Positions 8,243-18,126 of a stretch of 64,000 nucleotides of DNA are shown one piece after another (position 1 is the stretch's first letter; each line of letters opens with the position of its first letter). The notes under the pieces were generated by a model that saw only the letters and a program-made list of their open reading frames with translations, did no database searches and had not been told where the DNA came from. The position numbers were made by a program, and so were the translations under genes. Source of the stretch: Parasphingopyxis lamellibrachiae (GTDB lineage: Bacteria; Pseudomonadota; Alphaproteobacteria; Sphingomonadales; Sphingomonadaceae); NCBI RefSeq assembly GCF_003385775.1, contig NZ_QRDP01000004.1, forward strand, positions 186,001-250,000, given 5' to 3'.

Positions 8243-10225
8243 CTATGCGTCGATGGCCTCTTCATCCAGCGCCGAAGCATTTTCCTGGATGAAGGCAAAG
8301 CGATGCTCGGGGTGCTTACCCATAAGTCGGTCGACAAGGTCTTTCACACCGGCTTGCTGCTCATATTCGCGTGGTAGCGTCACGCGCAGAAGGGAGCGGG
8401 TTTCCGGGTCCATCGTGGTCTCGCGCAATTGCTTTGGATTCATCTCGCCAAGCCCCTTGAACCGCGCCACTTCGACTTTCTTGCCCTTGAAAACAGTCGC
8501 TTCGATTTCGGCGCGTTCGGCGTCGTCCTGCGCGTAATGGCTCGTGCCGCCGGCGGTCAGGCGGTAAAGAGGCGGGCGGGCAAGGAAGACATTGCCGTTC
8601 TTCACGATCGGCCCCATCTCCTGGAAGAAGAACGTCATGAGAAGCGTGGCGATATGGGCACCGTCGACATCGGCATCGGTCATGATGATGATGCGTTCGT
8701 AGCGCAGTTGCTCGGGGTCGCAATTTTCGCGGATACCGCATCCCAAGGCCAGGCTGATATCGGCAATCTCCTGGTTGGCGAGTATCTTAGCGGCAGTTGC
8801 CGACGCCACATTGAGGATCTTGCCGCGGATCGGCAGGATTGCCTGTTTTTTCCGGTTGCGGGCCTGTTTGGCTGATCCTCCGGCACTGTCTCCTTCCACG
8901 ATAAACAACTCTGTACTTTCGGGCCCGGCCTCCGAGCAATCCGTCAATTTTCCGGGGAGGCGCAGTTTGCGCGCACTGGTCGCCGTCTTGCGCTTGACCT
9001 CTTTCTCAGCCTTGCGCGCCAGCCGTTCGTCCATCCGCTCCATGGTATAGGTCAGCAGCGCCTTGCCGCGGTCCATATTGGCGGTGCAGAAATGGTCGAA
9101 ATGGTCGCGCACGGCATTTTCGACCAGCTTGGCCGCTTCGGGGCTCGTCAGGCGATCTTTGGTCTGGCTCTGGAATTGCGGATCCTTGAGGAAGACGGAA
9201 AGCATCAGCTCGCTCCCCGCCATCACATCCTCGGCAGTAATACCCGAGGCCTTCTTGTTGCCGACCAGTTCGCCAAAAGCCCGTATTCCTTTTACGAGTG
9301 CGCCGCGCAGACCCGCTTCATGGGTGCCGCCGTCGCGTGTCGGGATTGTGTTGCAATAATAGCTGTAGGCGCCGTCCGAATAGAGCGGCCAGGCAACCGC
9401 CCATTCCACCGATCCCTGCCCGTCCGGGAAATCCTGCTTGCCGGAGAAAAAATCGGTTGTTGCGCATGGGCGTTCGCCGACTTCTTCCGCGAGATGATCG
9501 GCGAGGCCGCCGGGGAACTGAAACACCGCCTCTGCCGGAGTGTCGTCCTTGATCAGACTTTCATCGCATTTCCAGCGGATTTCGACGCCAGCGAACAGAT
9601 AGGCCTTGGAGCGTGCAAGCTGATACAGCCGGGCGGGCTTGAACCGGGCCTTCTCGCCGAAAATCTCGGTGTCCGGGATGAAGCTGATCGTCGTACCGCG
9701 ACGATTGGGCGTATCGCCGACCTTGTCGAGCTTGGAGGTTGCGTGACCTTTCGAGAATCCCTGACGGAAGACTTCCTTGTTGCGGGCGACTTCGACGGTC
9801 GTTTCCGAGGACAGCGCATTGACGACGCTTACGCCGACGCCGTGTAGCCCGCCGGAGGTTGCATAGGCCTTGTCGGAGAACTTCCCGCCCGAATGGAGCG
9901 TTGTCATGATGACTTCTAGGGCCGATTTGCCCGGAAATTTGGGATGCGGGTCGATCGGGATGCCCCGGCCGTTATCGCTGATCGTCAGCCGGTTTCCGGG
10001 TTCCAGTGCAACTTCGATGCGGCTTGCAAAGCCGGCCACGGCCTCGTCCATTGCATTGTCGAGCACCTCGGCGGCCAGATGGTGGAGTGCGCGTTCGTCG
10101 GTGCCGCCGATATACATGCCCGGCCGACGCCGGACAGGCTCAAGCCCCTCGAGCACCTCGATAGAAGAAGCGTCATAGCCATCGGATGAGCCGCCGCCCG
10201 AATTGCCTGCGAAGAGATCGGTCAT
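8243..10225 (-). CDS. parE: DNA topoisomerase IV subunit B
   Basis: A 660-residue type IIA topoisomerase ATPase subunit that, with ParC, separates linked daughter chromosomes. The GHKL ATPase part has VRRRPGMYIGGTDE, EVLDNAMDEA, DNGRGIPIDPHP and GGLHGVGVSVVNALS. The Toprim part has EGDSAGGSAKQARNR near residue 445 and MTDADVDGAHI near 515. The length and the missing long GyrB insert favour ParE over GyrB. parC is not in the window. Confidence 0.93.
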   Translation of the reverse strand: MTDLFAGNSGGGSSDGYDASSIEVLEGLEPVRRRPGMYIGGTDERALHHLAAEVLDNAMDEAVAGFASRIEVALEPGNRLTISDNGRGIPIDPHPKFPGKSALEVIMTTLHSGGKFSDKAYATSGGLHGVGVSVVNALSSETTVEVARNKEVFRQGFSKGHATSKLDKVGDTPNRRGTTISFIPDTEIFGEKARFKPARLYQLARSKAYLFAGVEIRWKCDESLIKDDTPAEAVFQFPGGLADHLAEEVGERPCATTDFFSGKQDFPDGQGSVEWAVAWPLYSDGAYSYYCNTIPTRDGGTHEAGLRGALVKGIRAFGELVGNKKASGITAEDVMAGSELMLSVFLKDPQFQSQTKDRLTSPEAAKLVENAVRDHFDHFCTANMDRGKALLTYTMERMDERLARKAEKEVKRKTATSARKLRLPGKLTDCSEAGPESTELFIVEGDSAGGSAKQARNRKKQAILPIRGKILNVASATAAKILANQEIADISLALGCGIRENCDPEQLRYERIIIMTDADVDGAHIATLLMTFFFQEMGPIVKNGNVFLARPPLYRLTAGGTSHYAQDDAERAEIEATVFKGKKVEVARFKGLGEMNPKQLRETTMDPETRSLLRVTLPREYEQQAGVKDLVDRLMGKHPEHRFAFIQENASALDEEAIDA

Positions 10226-10257
10226 GGGATTGATATAAGAATCGCGGAGTCGCTGCG

Positions 10258-11277
10258 CTAGCGTTCGGTTGGCGACTTATCCCCAACATCGCGCCATGGC
10301 TGGCCGACAAAGCGTTTCCAGCGATCGCGAAAGCCCCACAGATAGCCGACACGGCGTTCGGCGATGCCGGGCAGGCTGAGGGGATCGAGCCCGGTCCAGG
10401 GAAGATAGGGGTTGCGTCTACCATAGGCCCATATCTCGACGCGGGTGGACGGCCGGACGGACGGGCCGCGTGCGTGAAAGCCGAATGTGTCGCCAACGAC
10501 CAGCGTGTTTGCAGGAACGGCGAAGGCGCGTGGCTCCGGCAGGCCGAGCCCGGGCAGTTCGTCGCGCGAAACGCGGAACGAGCCTCGCGAAGACAGTCGG
10601 TCGACGCCCTCCGGCGCCTTGATACTCATCTCCCTCTCCCAAGCGAGCCTTTCGGGAGTCAGCCTGTGCGAGCCGGGGACATAGCAGAAAGGCCCTTCAT
10701 CCTCGGCGACATCGGTCAGGAACAGCCATGCCTTGACCGTCGGGTGGAATGTGTCGGCATGAAGATGGGTTTGCGGATCCGGGGCGGCAGTGCGCACATG
10801 AGACAGGATCGACTGGATATAGGTGAGCGGTTCCTGATCGAAGCTCCCGGCGTAGCGGATCAGGCCGCGCCAGTCGGGGTTTTGGAGCAGGGCCCGGGCT
10901 TCCGGAATCTCCCTTAGAAGCTCTGGCCCGATGGCAAACCGCCGGGTGATCGTGTCGCCCTGTACCATATCGCGCGCAGGTCCCCGATGGGCGAGAACGG
11001 CGTCGCGCAGACGGGCAAACTGATCGGCGGGCAGAAAATCGCGCTTGGCCACAAAGCCGTCGCGGTCGAAGGCTTCGCGATCGGCTGGGTCGATCAGCCT
11101 GGCCAATCGTTCGCGCCGCTTCCACGCCAGGGCATGCGCCCGCTTTACCCGCGCTGCGTGCAGTCCGCGCGTGTTCAGCCGGTGCGAACCGATGATGGGA
11201 TTCTTGCTGAAATTCTTCGCGCCCGTGGCGAGTTGCGCAAGCCATAGCGGAGACAGGAGTAAGCGTGCCGGGTTCAT
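10258..11277 (-). CDS. Phytanoyl-CoA dioxygenase (PhyH) family protein
   Basis: A 339-residue protein with the double-stranded beta-helix of Fe(II)/2-oxoglutarate dioxygenases. The iron-binding HxD is H173/D175 in HLHADTFHP, and the distal histidine is probably H268 in GDTFGFHARG. AEDEGPFCYVPGSHR is a standard PhyH stretch. The first 60 residues (helical, basic) are outside the domain. The substrate cannot be predicted. It lies 32 nt upstream of parE and downstream of gcrA, both on the same strand. Confidence 0.82.
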   Translation of the reverse strand: MNPARLLLSPLWLAQLATGAKNFSKNPIIGSHRLNTRGLHAARVKRAHALAWKRRERLARLIDPADREAFDRDGFVAKRDFLPADQFARLRDAVLAHRGPARDMVQGDTITRRFAIGPELLREIPEARALLQNPDWRGLIRYAGSFDQEPLTYIQSILSHVRTAAPDPQTHLHADTFHPTVKAWLFLTDVAEDEGPFCYVPGSHRLTPERLAWEREMSIKAPEGVDRLSSRGSFRVSRDELPGLGLPEPRAFAVPANTLVVGDTFGFHARGPSVRPSTRVEIWAYGRRNPYLPWTGLDPLSLPGIAERRVGYLWGFRDRWKRFVGQPWRDVGDKSPTER

Positions 11278-11309
11278 GCCGGCTTCTTAGCCTGAAATTT
11301 CCGAGAGTG

Positions 11310-11966
11310 TTAGCGAACCCGCGGGCCACCAAAGGGCAGGGGCGGGGGCGGGCGGCGATCCTTGCGCGGGAGCTGTGCCTGATAGGCGCGGCCGCAATGT
11401 TCAACGCAATAGGGAAAACCGGGATTCACGGCTTCGCCGCAAAAATGGAAATCCGATTCGCCGGGATGCCCCATCGGCCATTTGCAAACCCGCTCGGTTA
11501 GATCGAGCAGGCCGGTCTTGTCTTCATATTCCGGATCGAGCTTTTCCGGGACCAGACGGCGCGGTGGGGCTGGTGGAAGGGGCTGCTGGTCAGCCGGGGA
11601 TTGGCGGGTAAACCCGCCGGGACCGATCGAACGATATTGCGGGCCGGACGGCGGCGCGGGCTGTTTGGCAGCTGCCGGGTCAGCTGCCTTGGGAGGGGCA
11701 GGTGGGGCGGCGGGCGCCGGAGCCACGCGCGGCTTGGGCGCTGCCTTCGCCTTGGGCGCGGCTTTCGCTTTGGCTGCCGGTTTCTTCTTGGCCTTGCCGT
11801 CCTTGGCTTTCACCGGGGACGGACGCGATTTCAGCCCGAGGCGGTGGGCCTTGCCGATTACCGCGTTGCGGCTCACGCCGCCAAGGCTTTCCGCGATCTG
11901 GCTGGCGGTCATGCCTTTTTCCCACATCGCCTTCAGGTCGTCGATGCGTTCGTCGGTCCAGGCCAT
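11310..11966 (-). CDS. gcrA: Cell cycle regulator GcrA
   Basis: A 218-residue GcrA. The N-terminal helix-turn-helix (MAWTDERIDDLKAMWEKGMT, then NAVIGKAHRLGL) binds DNA. A long Lys/Ala/Pro-rich linker (about residues 50-110) leads to a C-terminal sigma70-binding region with WPMGHPGESDFHFCG and YCVEHCGRAY. In Caulobacter, GcrA works with the CcrM methylase at GANTC sites to time cell-cycle transcription. GAAGGA precedes the ATG. It diverges from the ABC-2 permease gene over 71 bp. Confidence 0.92.
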   Translation of the reverse strand: MAWTDERIDDLKAMWEKGMTASQIAESLGGVSRNAVIGKAHRLGLKSRPSPVKAKDGKAKKKPAAKAKAAPKAKAAPKPRVAPAPAAPPAPPKAADPAAAKQPAPPSGPQYRSIGPGGFTRQSPADQQPLPPAPPRRLVPEKLDPEYEDKTGLLDLTERVCKWPMGHPGESDFHFCGEAVNPGFPYCVEHCGRAYQAQLPRKDRRPPPPLPFGGPRVR

Positions 11967-12037
11967 TATATTTCCTTCTTCATTCTAAACCCCATTTGGC
12001 TTGCGAGGTTGCGCTGCAGCCGATAGTCGCCTTGGCG

Positions 12038-12892
12038 ATGTCAGACCAGCCAAATTCGCACACGCCAAAAGTCAACGCGCAGGAAACCCGAACACTGCCC
12101 GAAATGGGCGTACCCGCTATACCCTTCGTCAACTGGGTTGGATTGCGAACACTCTACATTAAGGAGGTTCGCCGTTTCTTCAAGGTGCAACTGCAAACCA
12201 TATGGGCTCCGGCGATTACGACATTGCTGTTTCTGGTGATCTTCACCGTGGCGCTGGGGCGAGGTGGCAGGGAGGTTCTCGGCGTCCCGTTCAACGATTT
12301 CCTTGCGCCCGGCCTGATTGCCATGGGCATGATCCAGAACGCTTTCGCCAATGCCAGCTTCTCGCTTCTTGTCGGCAAGATTCAGGGCACGATCGTCGAT
12401 TATCTGATGCCGCCGCTTTCAAGTCTGGAAGTTCTGGTCGCGCTGGTGGGCGGAGCGATGACCCGGGCTGTATGTGTCGGCACGGCGGTTTGGGGGGCAA
12501 TGTGGCTGTGGGGCATAGATGTGTCGCCTGATCATTTCTGGCCGATTGCCTATTTCGGACTGATGGGAGCGGCCATGCTGGGCCTGTTCGGCGTGCTGAC
12601 ATCAATCTGGGCTGAGAAATTCGATCACGCTGCTGCGGTGACCAACTTCGTTGTGGCACCTCTGGCGCTGCTTTCCGGGACTTTTTACACGATCGAACGA
12701 CTGGATCCGATCTTTCAGGCGATCAGCGCATTCAATCCGTTTTTCTACATCATTTCGGGGTTCCGCTATGGCTTTATCGGGGCCACGGATTCCAATCTGC
12801 TAACCGGCGTGCTCGTCGTGTTGGGGATTAACGCGTTCCTCTGCGCCCTGTGCTACCGGCTGCTTGTACACGGCTGGAAGATCAAGAGCTGA
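12038..12892 (+). CDS. ABC-2 type transporter permease
   Basis: A 284-residue inner-membrane protein of the ABC2_membrane family with about six membrane spans. Markers are LYIKEVRRFFKVQLQTIWAP, NDFLAPGLIAMGMIQNAFAN and PLALLSGTFYTIERLDP, with the C-terminal VHGWKIKS. Related permeases export polysaccharides or unknown substrates together with a separate ATPase. No ATPase gene is adjacent, so the partner must be encoded elsewhere. The frame is open far upstream; I chose the ATG at 12038 because upstream residues look like out-of-frame gcrA antisense. Confidence 0.83.
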   Translation: MSDQPNSHTPKVNAQETRTLPEMGVPAIPFVNWVGLRTLYIKEVRRFFKVQLQTIWAPAITTLLFLVIFTVALGRGGREVLGVPFNDFLAPGLIAMGMIQNAFANASFSLLVGKIQGTIVDYLMPPLSSLEVLVALVGGAMTRAVCVGTAVWGAMWLWGIDVSPDHFWPIAYFGLMGAAMLGLFGVLTSIWAEKFDHAAAVTNFVVAPLALLSGTFYTIERLDPIFQAISAFNPFFYIISGFRYGFIGATDSNLLTGVLVVLGINAFLCALCYRLLVHGWKIKS

Positions 12893-13020
12893 TTGCTCGG
12901 CTCCCATTGCACCGCTGCATTGGCAGGGCAAAGCCGTAGGGGTTTTCAAGGCATTGCGCGCACCATTCCTTTTCGGAAGATGCGGCGCATTGAGGCGAGG
13001 AAAGCCGTCGCGAAAGGCAT

Positions 13021-13050
13021 TTGACGCGCTCCGGTGCGGCCCGGTATACA
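13021..13050 (+). promoter_or_regulatory. Predicted sigma70-type promoter of argD
   Basis: TTGACG (13021-13026) and TATACA (13045-13050) are separated by 18 nt and lie 64 nt before the argD start. The rest of the 221-nt gap after the permease gene (12893-13020) shows nothing I can name. Confidence 0.55.
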
Positions 13051-13061
13051 GGGCGTTGTGT

Positions 13062-13090
13062 GGCGGCCAATGGGGCCGCCTTTTGCTTTT
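13062..13090 (+). terminator. Terminator-like hairpin in the argD leader
   Basis: GGCGGCC (13062-13068) and GGCCGCC (13074-13080) form a perfect 7-bp stem around AATGG, followed by TTTTGCTTTT. It lies between the predicted argD promoter and the argD start codon. It could be an attenuator, a 5'-end stabiliser, or the terminator of the upstream permease gene. Confidence 0.6.
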
Positions 13091-13113
13091 GAGAGCGTCG
13101 ACTGGAGCCCCTG

Positions 13114-14298
13114 ATGACAATAACGCCGCTAATGCCCGTTTATCCTCGCAGCCCGGTTCGGCCTGTACGCGGCGACGGCGCCTATCTGTATGGCGAAGAG
13201 GGCGAGCGTTACCTCGATTTCGCGAGTGGCATTGCGGTCAATCTGCTTGGGCATAACCATCCGCACTTGACCAAGGCTATTCAGGATCAGGCGGCTACGC
13301 TGATGCATGTCTCGAACATGTACGGATCGCCGCAGGGTGAACATCTCGCCCAGCGCATCATCGACAACAGTTTTGCGGACACCGTTTTCTTCACCAATTC
13401 AGGAGCCGAAGCGGTGGAATGCGCGATCAAGACGGCGCGCCGCTACCACCACGCGAAAGGTGCGCCGGATCGCAAAAAGCTGATCACTTTTTCCTCCGCC
13501 TTTCATGGCCGGACCATGGCGACGATCAGCGCTGCCGGATCCGAGAAGATGACAGACGGATTCGAGCCGGTTTTGCCGGGCTTCGAGACAGTCGAGTTTG
13601 ACAATCTGGACGCAGCGGAAGCCGCGATCGACAATGCAACGGCCGGTTTTCTTGTCGAGCCCGTGCAGGGCGAAGGCGGTATCCGCCCCGCAAGCCAGGA
13701 ATTCATGCAAGGCCTGCGCGAACTGTGCGACGCCAATGGGCTGATGCTGGTGCTCGACGAAGTGCAGTGCGGTTATGGCCGTACGGGCAGCTATTTCGCC
13801 TATGAGCAATATGGCATCGAGCCCGACATTCTGGCTTCGGCCAAAGGCATAGGCGGGGGGTTCCCGCTTGGTGCCTGTCTGGCGACGGAAGAGGCCGCAT
13901 CGGGTATGGTGATTGGCACGCATGGCTCGACCTATGGCGGCGGGCCGCTGGCCATGGCTGCGGGCGAAGCTGTTTTGGACGTGATCCTTGAGGACGGCTT
14001 TTTCGATCACGTCAAAGCCATGGGAGACCGGCTCCGCCAAGCGCTGGAGCAGATGTTGCCCAATCACGATCACCTGTTTGAAGGCGTGCGCGGGCGGGGC
14101 CTGATGCTTGGCATCAAGATGAAGGTCGATAGCAAGCCTTTCGTCCCCTATTTGCGCAGCAAGGGCCTGTTGATGGTTGCCGCGGCCGACAATGTCGTGC
14201 GCGTACTGCCGCCGCTCAACATCGAAGAAAGCCATATCAAGGAATTCATCGAACTGCTTTCCTCGGCTGCCCGGGATTATGAGGTTCCGGAAGCATGA
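13114..14298 (+). CDS. argD: Acetylornithine aminotransferase
   Basis: A 394-residue class III PLP aminotransferase that makes N-acetylornithine in arginine synthesis and may also serve lysine synthesis. Markers are [60 protein letters not shown], and the PLP lysine K244 in [26 protein letters not shown] precedes the ATG. It is coupled to argF by a 4-nt overlap, and its leader carries a terminator-like hairpin. Confidence 0.95.
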   Translation: MTITPLMPVYPRSPVRPVRGDGAYLYGEEGERYLDFASGIAVNLLGHNHPHLTKAIQDQAATLMHVSNMYGSPQGEHLAQRIIDNSFADTVFFTNSGAEAVECAIKTARRYHHAKGAPDRKKLITFSSAFHGRTMATISAAGSEKMTDGFEPVLPGFETVEFDNLDAAEAAIDNATAGFLVEPVQGEGGIRPASQEFMQGLRELCDANGLMLVLDEVQCGYGRTGSYFAYEQYGIEPDILASAKGIGGGFPLGACLATEEAASGMVIGTHGSTYGGGPLAMAAGEAVLDVILEDGFFDHVKAMGDRLRQALEQMLPNHDHLFEGVRGRGLMLGIKMKVDSKPFVPYLRSKGLLMVAAADNVVRVLPPLNIEESHIKEFIELLSSAARDYEVPEA

Positions 14299-15224
14299 CG
14301 CGGCATTTTCTCGATCTCGCCGATCTTGATGGAGACACGCTGGCCACGATCCTCGACGATGCGTTGACCGCAAAGGAAGCGCGTACGGGCAAGCCCAAAG
14401 GCGCTGCAGATGCTCATCCGTCTCTGTCCGGTCATACGCTGGCGATGATCTTTGAGAAGAATTCGACGCGCACCCGCACATCGTTCGACATGGCGATCCG
14501 CCAGCTCGGCGGGTCCTCGATGGTACTTGAGTCGGGAACGATGCAGCTTGGTCGAGGCGAGACCGTTGCCGATACGGCAAGGGTGCTTTCGCGCTATGTC
14601 GACGCGATCATGATCCGAACCGACGATCATGCAAAACTGGTTGAGATGGCGGAATATGCCAGTGTCCCGGTGATCAACGGGCTGACCGACCGCTCGCATC
14701 CATGCCAGATCATGGCCGACATGCTGACTGTGCTGGAGCGGCTTAACCGGTTGGCAGGCACGAAATGGGCCTGGCTCGGAGATGGGAACAATGTGCTCAC
14801 ATCGATCATCGAAGCGGGAAGCCTGCTCAAATTCGATGTCGCGATAGCCTGCCCGGAAAGCCTGCTGCCCCCGTCCGATATCGTTACCGCGGCGCGCGAG
14901 CGCGGCGGTACGGTGGATATTACGCTGGATCCTGCAACCGCCGTCGAACATGCCGACGTGGTCGTTACGGACACATGGATATCGATGGGACAACAGGGCG
15001 GCGATGCGAAACTTGCCGCGCTCGAACCATTTCAGGTGACCGAGCAGCTGATGGCGCGCGCAAAGGACGACGCGGTATTCCTGCATTGCTTGCCCGCCCA
15101 TCGCGGCGAGGAAGTGACCAGTGCGGTGATCGACGGCCCGCAGTCCGCAATCTGGGACGAAGCCGAGAATCGCCTTCATGCTCAAAAGGCCATCCTGCGC
15201 TGGTGCTTCGGCCAGATCGGATGA
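14295..15224 (+). CDS. argF: Ornithine carbamoyltransferase
   Basis: A 309-residue enzyme joining ornithine and carbamoyl phosphate to citrulline. The carbamoyl-phosphate site shows NSTRTRTSF near residue 57 and HPCQ near 135; the ornithine site shows [11 protein letters not shown] and [10 protein letters not shown] near 264. Length is usual. The start overlaps the argD stop (ATGA), and its own stop overlaps the hslO start the same way, so argD-argF-hslO is one translation-coupled operon. Confidence 0.96.
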   Translation: MTRHFLDLADLDGDTLATILDDALTAKEARTGKPKGAADAHPSLSGHTLAMIFEKNSTRTRTSFDMAIRQLGGSSMVLESGTMQLGRGETVADTARVLSRYVDAIMIRTDDHAKLVEMAEYASVPVINGLTDRSHPCQIMADMLTVLERLNRLAGTKWAWLGDGNNVLTSIIEAGSLLKFDVAIACPESLLPPSDIVTAARERGGTVDITLDPATAVEHADVVVTDTWISMGQQGGDAKLAALEPFQVTEQLMARAKDDAVFLHCLPAHRGEEVTSAVIDGPQSAIWDEAENRLHAQKAILRWCFGQIG

Positions 15225-16117
15225 CCGAAACTTCTATGGACAGTTCGCTCGGTTTTTCGATCCCGGGCCGCAACGCGCGTGGCCGCATCGTGCGCGTTGG
15301 CCCTGTGCTGAATGAGATTCTGGAGGCGCATGCCTATCCCGATTCGCTAGCGAAACTGCTGGGTGAAGCGCTCATTCTGTCCGCCTTGTTCGGCTCGACG
15401 CTGAAGGAAGCGGGAGGGCAGTTGACGATCCAGGCGCAGACGCAAAATGGTGTCGTTGAACTGCTTGTCGTGGATTACCGGGGTGGCGAGCTACGCGGCT
15501 ATCTGCGTTACGATGCAGATCGCTTCGCCGAAGCCCCGGCCGATCCATCTCTGTTTGCTCTGTTCGGGCAGGGCTATCTGGCGATCACCTTCGATCAGGC
15601 GCTGACCGGCGAACGCTATCAAGGCATCGTACCACTTGAAGGCGCTTCGCTTGCGGAGGCGGCCGAACATTATTTCGTTCAGTCCGAGCAGATTCCAAGC
15701 TTGCTCCGTATAGCCGTCAACAAGGATCCGGCCGGCAACTGGATCGCCGGTGGAATGCTTCTTCAGCATCTGGCGGAAGGCGAAGAGGGCCGGGAGCGGC
15801 TGCATGTGCGGCTCGACCATCCCGAATGGGAGCATGTACGAACGCTGGGCGAAACGGTGACGGGTGAAGAGCTGACCAATCGGGCGCTGAACCTTGAGGC
15901 GGTAATTTGGCGACTATTTCATGACGAGGGTGAAGTTCGCGTTGTTCCGGGGACGCCGTTGACCAAGGGATGCCGGTGCGACCCGGCCCATATCCGACAG
16001 GTTATCGGCCAGTTCAGCGCCGACGAACATGCCGAAATGGCTGATGCTGATGGTATTATTCGCGTGAATTGCGAGTTTTGCACCAAGAGTTTTTCTATGG
16101 AAGTCTCTGAACTTTAA
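15221..16117 (+). CDS. hslO: Hsp33 redox-regulated chaperone
   Basis: A 298-residue Hsp33, a cytosolic holdase switched on by oxidation. The N-terminal domain shows [13 protein letters not shown] and [17 protein letters not shown]. The C-terminal zinc centre has C251-x-C253 (GCRCDP) and C284-x2-C287 (CEFC), the four ligands that form disulfides on oxidation. The ATG at 15221 overlaps the argF stop. The argD-argF-hslO order suggests co-expression with arginine synthesis, with no known functional link. Confidence 0.94.
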   Translation: MTETSMDSSLGFSIPGRNARGRIVRVGPVLNEILEAHAYPDSLAKLLGEALILSALFGSTLKEAGGQLTIQAQTQNGVVELLVVDYRGGELRGYLRYDADRFAEAPADPSLFALFGQGYLAITFDQALTGERYQGIVPLEGASLAEAAEHYFVQSEQIPSLLRIAVNKDPAGNWIAGGMLLQHLAEGEEGRERLHVRLDHPEWEHVRTLGETVTGEELTNRALNLEAVIWRLFHDEGEVRVVPGTPLTKGCRCDPAHIRQVIGQFSADEHAEMADADGIIRVNCEFCTKSFSMEVSEL

Positions 16118-16161
16118 AAGAAAACCGAACGTTTCAGCACTGGTTCACCTTGTTCGGGCCA

Positions 16162-16201
16162 TATAATAGCCAAGATAGCCGGCCAATATTGCCAGCTATT
16201 A
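16162..16201 (+). promoter_or_regulatory. Predicted -10 box and inverted repeat before the 16211 gene
   Basis: A perfect TATAAT stands at 16162-16167, with only a poor -35 upstream. TAATAGC (16164-16170) and GCTATTA (16195-16201) form an inverted repeat that ends in the AGGAG ribosome binding site of the next gene. A transcript starting after the -10 would carry only the 3' arm, so the repeat is better read as an operator than as an RNA hairpin. Confidence 0.4.
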
Positions 16202-16210
16202 GGAGTAGTC

Positions 16211-16615
16211 ATGCGCAAATTTGCCCGGATAAAGCCAATGATGATGGGAGCGTCGGCCATAGTCTTGCTCGCCGCGCCCGGTGCGGCACAGGCACCCGCT
16301 GCGCTTACCGGCTTGCAAACCGGTATCTGGGAATTGCGCCATGTCGGACGCTCTCCGCGATCCCCCGAACATATCTGTGTGCGTAATACGACGCGCCTGT
16401 TGCAGATCCACCATGCCGGCATCGCCTGTCAGCGCCGTGTGTTGAGCGATAGTCAGCGGTCCGTAAGCATACGGTACGAATGTCCGGGCGCGGGTTGGGG
16501 ACAGACGACACTTAGTGTTGAAACGCCGCGTCTCGCTCGGATAGATACCCAGGGAATCGAGAGCGGCAGGCCATTTCACAATGTTTATGAAGCCCGCCGC
16601 ACGGGCGACTGCTGA
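16211..16615 (+). CDS. Exported protein, DUF3617-like
   Basis: A 134-residue protein with a signal peptide (basic start, hydrophobic MMMGASAIVLLAAPGAAQA, cut near residue 27). The mature part starts GLQTGIWELRHVG and has conserved-looking cysteines and an EHICV motif, resembling short DUF3617 proteins of sphingomonads. I assign the family only tentatively. AGGAGTAGTC precedes the ATG. It stands alone between hslO and queC. Confidence 0.65.
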   Translation: MRKFARIKPMMMGASAIVLLAAPGAAQAPAALTGLQTGIWELRHVGRSPRSPEHICVRNTTRLLQIHHAGIACQRRVLSDSQRSVSIRYECPGAGWGQTTLSVETPRLARIDTQGIESGRPFHNVYEARRTGDC

Positions 16616-16726
16616 GAAACTGTCTTTTCGGCCGTTAATCGGCTGTTTACCATCTTTGGTTATCAGTATGGCCGTGTCTTTCGTTGGACATAACTTCCTC
16701 CCTAGCGGGCCTTATGGCCCTGACCT

Positions 16727-16754
16727 GGCCGTCCTTCGGGGCGGTCTTTTATTT
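16727..16754 (+). terminator. Intrinsic terminator in the queC leader
   Basis: GGCCGTCC (16727-16734) pairs with GGGCGGTC (16739-16746) around a TTCG tetraloop, with two G-U pairs, followed by TTTTATTT. It lies 112 nt after the DUF3617-like gene and 48 nt before queC. It may end the upstream transcript or act as an attenuator of queCE. Confidence 0.65.
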
Positions 16755-16801
16755 CCGGCAAAGCTTGCACCGGCCCGCTTGCGGGCATAGCTGCATCGCC
16801 G

Positions 16802-17494
16802 ATGGCTCATGACACTTCCAAATTTGCGGTGCTGCTGCTTTCCGGCGGCCTCGACTCGATGGTAACGGGCGGCCTGGCGCGTGAAGCCGGTTACCGGCTG
16901 TTTGCGCTGACCATAGATTATAACCAGCGCCACCGCATCGAGTTGGAAGCAGCGGCGAATGTCGCGGCCGCACTCGAGGTCGAGCGTCACATCGTCATGC
17001 CGCTCGACCTGTCGAAGTTCGGAGGATCGGCGCTGACGGCCGATATCGATGTTCCGAAAACCGGTGTGGGCGATGATATTCCCGTAACCTATGTTCCTGC
17101 GCGCAACACAATCTTCTTGTCGCTTTGCCTTGGCTGGGCGGAAGCCGCCGATGCGCGGGATATCTTCATTGGCGTGAATGCCCTCGATTATTCGGGGTAC
17201 CCCGATTGTCGCCCCGATTTCATCGCGAGTTTCGAAGCCATGGCGAATCTCGCAACAAAGGCCGGTGTGGAAGGCGACGGCTTTACGGTACACACGCCGC
17301 TGCTTGACATGAGCAAGGCCGATATTGCGGCCGAGGCCGTGCGGCTAGGCCTTGATGCCGGGATAAGCTGGTCCTGTTATGATCCGACGCCCGATCACAA
17401 ACATTGCGGATTGTGCGACAGTTGTCGCTTGCGGTCCAAGGGATTTGCCGAGGCTGGTCTGACCGATCCCACCATTTACGCCACTGCGCCATGA
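16802..17494 (+). CDS. queC: 7-cyano-7-deazaguanine synthase
   Basis: A 230-residue QueC that makes preQ0 from 7-carboxy-7-deazaguanine, ammonia and ATP in queuosine synthesis. The PP-loop is [11 protein letters not shown] near residue 12; [11 protein letters not shown] and [15 protein letters not shown] follow. The zinc-binding cysteines are in [19 protein letters not shown]. The stop overlaps the queE start (ATGA), so the two are co-translated. Confidence 0.95.
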   Translation: MAHDTSKFAVLLLSGGLDSMVTGGLAREAGYRLFALTIDYNQRHRIELEAAANVAAALEVERHIVMPLDLSKFGGSALTADIDVPKTGVGDDIPVTYVPARNTIFLSLCLGWAEAADARDIFIGVNALDYSGYPDCRPDFIASFEAMANLATKAGVEGDGFTVHTPLLDMSKADIAAEAVRLGLDAGISWSCYDPTPDHKHCGLCDSCRLRSKGFAEAGLTDPTIYATAP

Positions 17495-18123
17495 GCTATG
17501 CCGTCAAGGAGATGTTCCTGACCCTACAGGGGGAAGGCGTGCAGGCCGGGCGTCGCGCAGTCTTTCTGCGGTTCGCCGGATGCAATCTGTGGACCGGGCG
17601 GGAAGCCGATCGCGCGAAGGCCGTCTGCCAATTCTGCGACACGGATTTTGTCGGTACGGACGGTGAAAATGGCGCGCGCTATGCCGATGCAGAAGCGGTC
17701 GCGGCTAAGGCGGGCGCATTGTGGGGCGCGGATCGCGAGCATGCCTATATCGTTTGCACCGGCGGCGAACCGCTGCTGCAGCTTGATGGGGCGCTGATCG
17801 ATGCACTCCATGATGCGGGGTTCGAAATTGCGGTTGAGAGCAACGGCACGATCGCCGCGCCCGACGGCATCGACTGGCTGTGCGTGAGCCCCAAGGCGGG
17901 CAGCGAAATCATTCAGCGGTCCGGCGACGAGCTGAAACTGGTATGGCCGCAGACGGACATTGACCCGGACGAGCTTGTCGGGTGGGATTTCCCCAACTTC
18001 CTGATCCAGCCGATGGATTGCGAAGACGGGGAAGCCGCGCTGCAGGCGGCGATGGCTTATGTTCGCGCGCATCCGCGGTGGCGGCTGACGCTGCAAAATC
18101 ACAAAATGCTCGGAATTCCCTGA
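17491..18123 (+). CDS. queE: 7-carboxy-7-deazaguanine synthase (radical SAM)
   Basis: A 210-residue QueE, converting carboxy-tetrahydropterin to carboxydeazaguanine. The iron-sulfur cysteines are C31, C46 and C49, spaced CX14CX2C; this long-loop form is known for some QueE proteins in place of the usual CX3CX2C. Other markers are [29 protein letters not shown] and a C-terminal [10 protein letters not shown]. The ATG at 17491 is chosen because the frame upstream overlaps queC. It converges on kpsC with 3 nt between the stops. Confidence 0.94.
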   Translation: MSYAVKEMFLTLQGEGVQAGRRAVFLRFAGCNLWTGREADRAKAVCQFCDTDFVGTDGENGARYADAEAVAAKAGALWGADREHAYIVCTGGEPLLQLDGALIDALHDAGFEIAVESNGTIAAPDGIDWLCVSPKAGSEIIQRSGDELKLVWPQTDIDPDELVGWDFPNFLIQPMDCEDGEAALQAAMAYVRAHPRWRLTLQNHKMLGIP

Positions 18124-18126
18124 GCC

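Noticed and set aside
13399-14580. A 393-codon minus-strand frame over argD and argF
   Set aside because: It runs across two well-identified genes in the opposite direction and has no domain.
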